Origin: an uncultured Porphyromonadaceae bacterium | GTDB lineage: Bacteria; Bacteroidota; Bacteroidia; Bacteroidales; Muribaculaceae | NCBI GenBank assembly: GCA_900550395.1 | Contig: URSD01000026.1 | Span: forward strand, 1-38,895 | Direction: 5' to 3' | DNA: 38,895 nucleotides | Part shown: positions 32,124-38,895 of the stretch, piece after piece | Layout of the letters: the number at the start of each line of letters is the position of its first letter | Position numbering within the stretch: the first letter of the stretch is position 1 | Translations under genes and position numbers: made by a program | Notes under the pieces: generated by a model | The model's database searches: none | The model's input: only the letters and a program-made list of their open reading frames with translations | Told to the model about the DNA's origin: nothing

Positions 32124-33128
32124 ATGCTCACTCTCTCCATACAGCGCACAACGGCTGCCGCCCTCCTGGCGGCAGCCGCCATGGCGCTTTCAGGCTGCGG
32201 AAGCGTTTTCGACGACCTGGAGCCATGCCCCACGGCCGCCGAGATGCGCTTCGTCTACGAATATCACCTCGAACAAGGCAACGCATTCCCGGCACAGGTC
32301 GACTGCCTGACCCTGCACATCTACGACGCCGACGGACAGTTCGTGGAGACTCACGACGTCACGGGCCCCGAACTCGCCGACGAGAACTGGCGCATGCGCC
32401 TCGACCTCCCGGCCGGCCGGTACCACGCCGTGGCCTACGGAGGCATTGCCTGCGCCGACGCATCGTTCGCGCACGTGCCCGAGCCAGCCGACGGCTCCCG
32501 CTATACCGACATCAGCATGCAGCTGCTGTCCTCGCATGTGGGCAAACGCCTGCACGACCACTTCCACGGCGCGCTCGACTTCACCGTCAGCGACGGCACC
32601 GACGGCACCGACCGTGTGACGATGTACATGACGAAGACCACCAACCATCTGCGCGTGCTCCTTCAGAATCTTGACGGAACACCATGCGACGGACGCGACT
32701 TCGACATCACCGTCTCCGACGACAACTCCGTGCTCGACTGCCGCAACAACCCCGTGGCCGGACGTCCCGTTGTCTACAACACATGGACATCAGGCCAGCT
32801 CGTCATCGAGGACGACGACGCACGCGCGGGGGGCGCCGAGCCGGTCACCCTGGGCTATGCCGAACTGTCCACATCACGAATCATGATGGGAGGCCCTTCC
32901 AGAATCCGCATTTACAGCCACAAGGCCGGACGCGTCATCGCAGAGCTGCCGCTGGCGCTCTACCTCTCCATGGGCAAAAGCGATGCAGACCCCTGGGGCA
33001 GCCAGGAGTATCTTGACCGCTGCAGCCGCTGGAACCTCACCTTCTTCCTTGACCACAACAACAGCTGGCACAAAGCCTACATCGTCGTGAACGGCTGGAC
33101 CGTACGCATCAATAACACCGACTTCTGA
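32124..33128 (+). CDS. FimB/Mfa2-like fimbrial anchor subunit
   Basis: A 334-residue lipoprotein with lipobox LSGC (C25). The mature start (DDLEPCPTAAEMRFVYEYHLEQGNAFPAQVDCLTLHIYDADGQFVET) is typical of the FimB/Mfa2 family, which holds the fimbria on the outer membrane and limits its length. The end NSWHKAYIVVNGWTVRINNTDF repeats the W-x-V-x-I-N motif of the major subunit. The ATG directly follows the stop codon of the major subunit gene. Confidence 0.92.
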   Translation: MLTLSIQRTTAAALLAAAAMALSGCGSVFDDLEPCPTAAEMRFVYEYHLEQGNAFPAQVDCLTLHIYDADGQFVETHDVTGPELADENWRMRLDLPAGRYHAVAYGGIACADASFAHVPEPADGSRYTDISMQLLSSHVGKRLHDHFHGALDFTVSDGTDGTDRVTMYMTKTTNHLRVLLQNLDGTPCDGRDFDITVSDDNSVLDCRNNPVAGRPVVYNTWTSGQLVIEDDDARAGGAEPVTLGYAELSTSRIMMGGPSRIRIYSHKAGRVIAELPLALYLSMGKSDADPWGSQEYLDRCSRWNLTFFLDHNNSWHKAYIVVNGWTVRINNTDF

Positions 33129-33141
33129 AACAACAACCATA

Positions 33142-34197
33142 ATGCCCGGACGGCTGCACAGACATATCATCCGCTGCGCAGCGGCTCTCTTAGCCGCCGC
33201 GCTGACGCTGTGCGCCTCATGCTCTCGCTCAGCCGACGAGCCCACGCCGCCACACTCCGGACCGGGCACCGCCATGCTGCACATACAGATTGCGCTGGCA
33301 AACCCCACAGGCCCGTCGCGCGCCAATCCCGCCGACGATCCCCTTCCGGCCGACGACGGAGAAAAAATGCAGCTCCTGCGCATCATCATCCTCGACGGCA
33401 ACGGCTACGCCGAGCACAACAGCCTCTGGGACCTGCGCTCCGCGCCCGACATCACCGCCACCGGACAGGCTTTCCCCGTACGGGCCAACGATACCAAGAC
33501 AATAATATTCGTCGCCAACGAACACTCCGAATGCATGGACGGCGTGCGCGACGAACTCAGCGGCATCAACGCCGCCGTCGGCGAGAAAGTCGACCTCGAC
33601 CGGCTCCACAGCCTCCTCCTTGACGCTCCCGTCACCTCTCCCCTTCCCATAAGCGCCGTGTACACATATCACATAGGGCCGGCCACTGCCTACAGGGCCA
33701 CCTTCCTCATTCACCGCGCAGCCGTGAAGTACTCCTTCCGCATAACAAACAACGACAGCGACGAGCCTCACCGCGTAGACTACGTGGCCATCGACAACGC
33801 CGCCACCACACAATACCTCCTCCCCGACGCCGACTACACCGCCGACGACCAGACCGCGTGGAGCGCCTACCGCGTTCCCCCGACGGCCGGCGTCGAACAG
33901 CGCACCTACGGCGTGAACGCCGACATAGCCTACGGCAACACACTTGAGTTGCCGGCGATATATCTCCCCGAAGGACGTCCCGGCACCGATTCATATCATG
34001 CCGGCATCAGTGTCGACGGCAACTTCCTCGGATGGGCCGAGCTCCGGGACGAGAACGGCAACCCCATGACCGACCTGCCCCGCAACACCCACGTGGTGAT
34101 TAACATCACGCTCAACCTCGAATACTCCGACTTCAAAATCAACTATACCGTATGCCCCTGGCAAACAGAAGAAATAGATATACCCGACTTCGACTGA
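33142..34197 (+). CDS. Accessory fimbrial subunit lipoprotein, Mfa-type
   Basis: A 351-residue lipoprotein (lipobox LCASC, C27) with an immunoglobulin-like N-terminal region opening MLHIQIALANPTGPSRANPADD, and a second beta domain ending THVVINITLNLEYSDFKINYTVCPWQTEEIDIPDFD. The last segment has the W-containing terminal strand of fimbrial subunits. Position after the Mfa2-like gene suggests a minor or tip-linker subunit. Its end overlaps the next gene by 46 bases, which points to coupled translation. Confidence 0.82.
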   Translation: MPGRLHRHIIRCAAALLAAALTLCASCSRSADEPTPPHSGPGTAMLHIQIALANPTGPSRANPADDPLPADDGEKMQLLRIIILDGNGYAEHNSLWDLRSAPDITATGQAFPVRANDTKTIIFVANEHSECMDGVRDELSGINAAVGEKVDLDRLHSLLLDAPVTSPLPISAVYTYHIGPATAYRATFLIHRAAVKYSFRITNNDSDEPHRVDYVAIDNAATTQYLLPDADYTADDQTAWSAYRVPPTAGVEQRTYGVNADIAYGNTLELPAIYLPEGRPGTDSYHAGISVDGNFLGWAELRDENGNPMTDLPRNTHVVINITLNLEYSDFKINYTVCPWQTEEIDIPDFD

Positions 34198-37100
34198 CGG
34201 CGCTATGGCTCACGGCTGCGGCCCTCATGATTCTGGCCGCATGCACCGACGACCGCATCGACACGCCCGCCGGCGGCGACTGCGAGGAAGGACTTCCGGC
34301 CACCGTCAGGCTCTCGCTCGACATCGACGGCGCTGCCGCCGTGTCGCGCGACGACATGCCCGAAGGGCTCGACCGGGCCGTCTCATCCCTCTGGCTCGGC
34401 ATATACAATGCCACCACAGGCCTGCGCACCGGAACGATTTCCTTCAGCAACCTCAACCACAACGACGTGCACGTCCTCCACGACGTGGAAATCGAGACCT
34501 TGTCCGGCATGAGCTACATCGTAGGCGTGGCTAACTACACCCACCGCTACGCCGTCACCGACAATTCCGGCGACATCGTATCCATGGAGCAGGCGCTGAC
34601 ACAGGCCGACACCTACGAAAATTTCCGCAACATATCGGCAAGTTTCGACAATAAAGGCGGCGTCAACACCGACGCTCCCCTCAACGCCCTGCTCATGAGC
34701 GGCCACTACACCGACGACACCCACGCCGACGGCCGCCTGCCCGCACCCGCGCCGGTCAAAATAGCGCCGGGCATGAGCACTCCCCCCGGCGCCGTGCATC
34801 TGCGCCGCCTCATCTCGCAGGTACACTTCAACATCACATACAACACCGACAATATCGAGAGCTTCGACATCGTGTCGTGGCGTGTCGACGCATTGCCGGC
34901 ATCGTCGTGGCTGGCCGAACGCCCCGACGACGCCTCCGACCCTCTCAACGCTCCCGACGTCCGCCCCGCCGCCGGCACACGCTTCGCGTCATCTCCCGAC
35001 CTCACCGACGTGGTGAAGTCCGGCAACACCGTGGCCTTCGACTTCTGGCAGCTCGAAAACCGCCGCACGGGACTCACCCCCGGCGCCGGCTACAACAACG
35101 ACAACGCCTACACCTACCGCCAGAAGGAATACAAGGCCGCCGACGGCAGCAACACCGGCATCTACTGCGCGCTCGTGCCCTCGACCGACGCAGCCGACCT
35201 CTCCAACAACAACGCCACCCGTGTCAGCATCACCGTCAACATGCGCATGAAGGTCGACGAGAACGGCAAACCCATCTCCGACCGCGACGACGTCCAGACA
35301 CGTCTGGTGGAGGCGGTCTACACCGTCCACCTCGGCTACTGCGAGGGTGCCGACAATCTCAGCAAGGCAACCGACTTCCGCTGCCGGCGCAACACCCACT
35401 ACACCTACAACGTCACAATCAACAATGTCAGCGACATCATCGTCGAGGCCAACTCCGGCGACGCCACGGGAGAGCGCAACCCCGCCGTCGAGGGCTTCGT
35501 CACCGACATTTCAGGCGAGCTGTACGAAGTAGACGCACACTACGCCGCCATGAACGTGTACCTGACGCAGGCCAACATCGACGACTTCCAGTACTACATC
35601 ACGGCGCCGAAACTCGACGGCTCGGAAGCCGTCATCAACTCCATGCGTCCGGCCACCGTTCCGGCCGAAGGCAGCGACGACCGGCGCTACCTGACGTGGG
35701 TGGAATTCCGCAAGACAACAGCACAGAACACGCTGGCAGCCTACAAGCCCGCCTCCGACAGCGGCACATATCTGCTGCCTGAAATCAAAGGCAACACAAG
35801 CCTCTCTCCCGGATGGTACACCCTCTTCATCAACGAATACGTCTACGAGGACAAGGCCGACGAAACGGACTCGAACAACTGGCACCACTACGTCAACGTT
35901 CCGGACCGCAAGGTCTGGCTCAATGTCTCCGGCCAGGTGTCGCCCGACGGACAAAGTATCTACTACCAGTCGAAATACGCCGTATCGCAGGCCTCCATCC
36001 AGACCTACTACAACGACGGCTCAGACTCGGGCCTCGGCGTGGAACACGTCAACGAGACCTACGGCCTCAACCTCCGCAATACATTCAATCCGCACCGCAA
36101 CTCATCCGGCACTGTACTAAACAAAAACACCACGCCGGGACGCAACGCCAACTCTGGCCGCTTCAACCTCGCGCAGTATCTCGTCGGCTCATCAGGCACA
36201 AGCCTCTCATGGACCGACGACAACCGCCGATGGTCGGCCTACGTGGACCAGACGGCGTCGCAGAGTGTCAACGCCATCAGCAATCAGGGCATCACCCGCG
36301 CCGCCGCCACCTACCCCCTGCCCGCGGTAAGTCTTCTGTCAAGCGGCAGCGAATACAGTATCTCCGGAGTCTCGGGCTATGACCCGGACCGGACCACGAA
36401 TCCGAAGTACGTCGAAGCCATCGCAACATGCCTCGGACGCAACCGCGACCTCGACGGCGACGGCCGCATCAGCGCCGACGAAATCCGCTGGTTCGTACCG
36501 ACTACTGCGCAGATTGTCCGCATAGTGCTGGGACGCCGCGCACTTGAGCATCCGCTGTTCGACCCCAAGGGCATCACTCAGCTGGAATCCACGCAGAACG
36601 GTCTGAACTCGAGCATGCTCATGTATTCGTCCGATGGAAAGATGGTTTGGCTCATGGAGGGTCTGTCGCAGTCGCAGTGGCGCGAATGGCCCGCATCGTG
36701 CGCCGCGCCATGGGACGTCCGCTGCGTACGCAATCTCGGCGGCAACCTTACCGTAATCAACACCACCAACGTAACCACACCCGCCTACCAGCGCCGCCCC
36801 GGCACCAACATTGTCGACCTGCTGTACTACGACCCTACGGCAATACGCCAGGAAGCATACCACGATGCCGCACGCCCCATGCCCGTACACCAGATCAACG
36901 ACCAGCGCTACAACCGATGCTACAAGTCGTTTGAAGTTTTCGACTCCATCATCGGATTGAACGACCCGCGCCTCGGACTCTCGGGCAAGACCATAGAGTG
37001 GGCCGATTACCTCAGCTCCAACAACCCCTGCCGTGCGCTTGACTACACCGGCAAGACCGGCTGGCGCGTTCCCAATCAGAAGGAGCTAACCATCATAGGC

Positions 37101-37355
37101 ATCCTGAACATGCACAACCTGAACGCGCTCTCAGGCAACACATTCCAGGTGTCATGTTCCTACTCCTACTTCGACACCCAAGGCTACGCCACGGGCTCCA
37201 ACCCCGACGACCCGGACGGCACCGTGTCCTCCTACTACCGCTATCCCATGAAGATCATCACCTCCACAGGCCAGGCCACACAGTCGGAGCTGATGAACTC
37301 CGTCACCGTCAGCAACAACTATTACGGCGTGCGTTGCGTGCGCGATGTGGAATGA
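34152..37355 (+). CDS. Large fimbrial tip/adhesin-like lipoprotein, DUF4906 type
   Basis: A 1,067-residue lipoprotein (lipobox ILAAC, C31), the largest in the operon. The N-terminal region resembles fimbrial DUF4906 proteins (PATVRLSLDIDGAAAVSRDDMPEGLDRAVSSLWLGIYN). Central beta domains follow. The C-terminal part (about 750-1067) ends with CRALDYTGKTGWRVPNQKELTIIGILN and YYGVRCVRDVE, a fold seen in secreted Bacteroidota surface proteins. A canonical EF-hand loop occupies 766-777 (D766, D768, D770, I773, E777). It is probably the adhesive tip. The start overlaps the previous gene by 46 bases. Confidence 0.83.
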   Translation: MPLANRRNRYTRLRLTALWLTAAALMILAACTDDRIDTPAGGDCEEGLPATVRLSLDIDGAAAVSRDDMPEGLDRAVSSLWLGIYNATTGLRTGTISFSNLNHNDVHVLHDVEIETLSGMSYIVGVANYTHRYAVTDNSGDIVSMEQALTQADTYENFRNISASFDNKGGVNTDAPLNALLMSGHYTDDTHADGRLPAPAPVKIAPGMSTPPGAVHLRRLISQVHFNITYNTDNIESFDIVSWRVDALPASSWLAERPDDASDPLNAPDVRPAAGTRFASSPDLTDVVKSGNTVAFDFWQLENRRTGLTPGAGYNNDNAYTYRQKEYKAADGSNTGIYCALVPSTDAADLSNNNATRVSITVNMRMKVDENGKPISDRDDVQTRLVEAVYTVHLGYCEGADNLSKATDFRCRRNTHYTYNVTINNVSDIIVEANSGDATGERNPAVEGFVTDISGELYEVDAHYAAMNVYLTQANIDDFQYYITAPKLDGSEAVINSMRPATVPAEGSDDRRYLTWVEFRKTTAQNTLAAYKPASDSGTYLLPEIKGNTSLSPGWYTLFINEYVYEDKADETDSNNWHHYVNVPDRKVWLNVSGQVSPDGQSIYYQSKYAVSQASIQTYYNDGSDSGLGVEHVNETYGLNLRNTFNPHRNSSGTVLNKNTTPGRNANSGRFNLAQYLVGSSGTSLSWTDDNRRWSAYVDQTASQSVNAISNQGITRAAATYPLPAVSLLSSGSEYSISGVSGYDPDRTTNPKYVEAIATCLGRNRDLDGDGRISADEIRWFVPTTAQIVRIVLGRRALEHPLFDPKGITQLESTQNGLNSSMLMYSSDGKMVWLMEGLSQSQWREWPASCAAPWDVRCVRNLGGNLTVINTTNVTTPAYQRRPGTNIVDLLYYDPTAIRQEAYHDAARPMPVHQINDQRYNRCYKSFEVFDSIIGLNDPRLGLSGKTIEWADYLSSNNPCRALDYTGKTGWRVPNQKELTIIGILNMHNLNALSGNTFQVSCSYSYFDTQGYATGSNPDDPDGTVSSYYRYPMKIITSTGQATQSELMNSVTVSNNYYGVRCVRDVE

Positions 37356-38287
37356 TGCGTCTGCTGCTCTGCCATATCGCCCTGATGCTTGCCGCTGCCG
37401 CTTGCGCTCCCGCAGCGTCACGCCACGGCGCAGACCCGGCGCCGCGAGACGCCGCTGAAGAGAGCGTGCCCCTGCCGGCCGTACCCGGCGAGCTTACCGA
37501 CCCGGCGGCACGCGCCGACTGGCTGTGTGCCCACTTCTGGGACAGCCTCGACATGTCCGACCGCAGCCGCAGCCTCGACACCGCCTACATGGAACAGAGC
37601 TTCGCCAACTTCGCCTCTGTGCTTCCCCTCGCATCCTCCGACGAGTCGCGCATGCGCGCGGTGGAGGCTGTTATGAGCCGGGCCGAAAGCGCCGGTGCCG
37701 ATGTGCGCGACCGTCTGCTCGAAATCGCGCAGCTCTATCTCTACGAACCGGAATCGCCTGTGTACGACGAGAATCTGTACGCCTTTTTCGCCCGTTATGC
37801 CGCGGAGCATGTACCCCACCGGGCCGTGGCCGCCCGTGCGGCGCTCGACGACATTGCCCGCAACGCGCCCGGTACCCGCGCACCGGACATCCGCCTGATG
37901 CGTCCCGACGGCACTACCGGCCGGCTGCTGCGCGGCGCCTCCCGGCAGGCCGGAATCATACTATTCTTCTACGAGCCCGGCTGCGAGCGCTGCGCCGCAG
38001 CAAAGCGCCTGCTCGCAGGCGATGCAGTCGTCAGCCGCGCCGTGGCCGACGGTGCCCTGCGCGTGGTGATGGTATGTCTCGACGCCGACACCCACCGCAA
38101 TGCATGGCTCCGGGATGCAGAAAGCCTGCCCCCCGGCTGGGAGACAGGCCTTGATGCTGACGGCGAAGCCGACGAAGGCTACACCGTGCGCGCCACGCCC
38201 TCGCTCTATCTGCTCCACCCCGACGGCACCGTTATCCTCAAGGACGCTCCGGCTCCCCTCCTCCTCCAGATGCTTGGAAGCCGCTAA
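37352..38287 (+). CDS. DUF5106 thioredoxin-like lipoprotein
   Basis: A 311-residue lipoprotein starting at 37352 inside ATGATGA, overlapping the stop of the adhesin gene by four bases. The lipobox is AAAAC (C18). The N-terminal half (about 45-170, PAARADWLCAHFWDSLDMSDRS) is the DUF5106 type; the C-terminal half is thioredoxin-like with IILFFYEPGCERCAAAK (C211-E-R-C214) and the cis-Pro region VRATPSLYLLHPDG. It may reduce or exchange disulfides in the envelope. Its coupling to the fimbrial genes suggests a part in subunit folding. Confidence 0.85.
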   Translation: MMRLLLCHIALMLAAAACAPAASRHGADPAPRDAAEESVPLPAVPGELTDPAARADWLCAHFWDSLDMSDRSRSLDTAYMEQSFANFASVLPLASSDESRMRAVEAVMSRAESAGADVRDRLLEIAQLYLYEPESPVYDENLYAFFARYAAEHVPHRAVAARAALDDIARNAPGTRAPDIRLMRPDGTTGRLLRGASRQAGIILFFYEPGCERCAAAKRLLAGDAVVSRAVADGALRVVMVCLDADTHRNAWLRDAESLPPGWETGLDADGEADEGYTVRATPSLYLLHPDGTVILKDAPAPLLLQMLGSR

Positions 38288-38417
38288 ATGCGGATGCTGA
38301 CACAAACTCGGATTGCGGACGCACGCCCCGTGCAATGCAGTTCGAATAAGGTATTTCCCTCCTTGCGGATGGTAGCTTTCATTTTATCGAGCTGCAATGT
38401 ACTGCGTATAATATAAT

Positions 38418-38604
38418 TGTATGGCCGGAGGCCATAGATTTTGTTAACCGCGGGCACTTGTGCCCGTGGCAAGGAATCTCCCCACAAATTCAGCCCCGGA
38501 GGTGGCTGAATTTCATTCTTATAAATCTGTGTCTTTGCAGTTATGGTCAGGAGCCGGTTCAGCCACCGCCGGGGCTGAGCCAATAGATGGCCTCTGGCCA
38601 TATG
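38418..38604. repeat. Long imperfect inverted repeat built of hairpins
   Basis: From outside to inside: atggccggaggccat (38421-38435) mirrors atggcctctggccat (38587-38601), and the 10-bp-arm hairpin at 38486-38513 mirrors 38556-38581, whose reverse complement differs from it at few positions. A further cgggca/tgcccg hairpin is at 38451-38466. The whole is a palindrome of about 190 bases after the last fimbrial gene. No gene is seen in 38288-38640. Confidence 0.82.
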
Positions 38605-38640
38605 TACGCTATTTCACGCTACTGTCCGATAAAACGGGAA

Positions 38641-38895
38641 CAACCCGCGCTCGTCGCGGGTTGAATCCGGTTAGCCGGTGGTTAAGGAGCGACCATAGGG
38701 AGCGACATACCACCGGTAACACCGCAAAAACGCATCAACCCGCCGGATGGCGGGTTGCACCACATATACAATTGCAATCTATAATGGGCCGTGCAACCCG
38801 CCATCCGGCAGGTTGATAAATTTTTGCGGGCATACCCCGGGTACGGCGCTGCGCGCCTTAACCCGGGGCTATCCGGATTTTACCCGCCATGCGGC
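38641..38895. repeat. Multi-hairpin intergenic element, right copy (cut by the window end)
   Basis: H0 at 38641-38663 (9-bp arms), H1 at 38675-38716 (8-bp arms, 26-base loop), H2a at 38736-38757, H2b at 38794-38815 (one mismatch), H3 at 38835-38868 (8-bp arms, 18-base loop) and the start of H4 at 38882. Order and most spacings equal the left copy. H0 plus aatccggttag plus H1 is a mirror image of H3 plus ctatccggatt plus H4, so the whole element is two-fold symmetric. No gene is supported here. Confidence 0.85.

Noticed and set aside
38460..38816. 118-codon open frame on the plus strand after the fimbrial operon
   Set aside because: It runs through two families of palindromic repeats and has no protein-like features.

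Overview
The window comes from a Bacteroidota genome, most likely a gut Bacteroidales of the Muribaculaceae type. The evidence is the recurring Bacteroidota promoter form (TTTG, about 20 bases, TAnnTTTG), an Mfa1/Mfa2-type fimbrial operon with DUF3575, DUF3868 and DUF4906-like proteins, a DUF5106 lipoprotein, zinc-free L31 and many lipoprotein signals. Coding regions are fairly GC-rich. The family-level placement is inference.

Layout. 1-2126: a multi-hairpin intergenic element split by a complete IS1634-family insertion sequence (192-1848, 11-bp terminal inverted repeats, 61-bp target duplication). 2127-4740 (minus): rfbA-rfbC-rfbB for dTDP-4-keto-6-deoxyhexose synthesis, with no rfbD in the window. 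4837-4958: tRNA-Leu(UAA) with promoter and terminator. 5011-7739 (minus): glycyl-tRNA synthetase, LemA and an FKBP-type lipoprotein in one operon. 7954-8208 (plus): ribosomal protein L31 type B. 8293-9537 (minus): a DUF1015 protein. 9618-14668 (minus): five consecutive overlapping membrane acyltransferase genes. 14830-17326 (plus): a PlsC-like O-acyltransferase, a GNAT-type N-acyltransferase (together resembling the glycine-lipid pair GlsA/GlsB) and a GT32 glycosyltransferase. 17283-26629 (minus): a compact Wzx/Wzy-type exopolysaccharide operon (Wza, Wzc, Wzy, Wzx, GT4, an alpha/alpha-toroid protein, a BASS-like transporter). 26711-28264 (minus): a membrane TPR regulator with a C-terminal helix-turn-helix. 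28465-38287 (plus): a seven-gene fimbrial operon ending in a thioredoxin-like DUF5106 lipoprotein. 38288-38895: no gene, but two families of long palindromic intergenic repeats, one a second copy of the element at the left edge.

Together this is mainly a cell-surface locus: sugar nucleotide supply, polysaccharide assembly and export, a bank of candidate O-acyltransferases, an aminolipid module and a fimbrial system, with one membrane regulator between the exopolysaccharide and fimbrial operons. The most unusual items are the hairpin element, whose stems differ between copies by compensatory changes while loops are conserved, and the acyltransferase array, built from cassettes joined by a conserved 108-bp junction in which each gene's tail is read from the next gene's start region.
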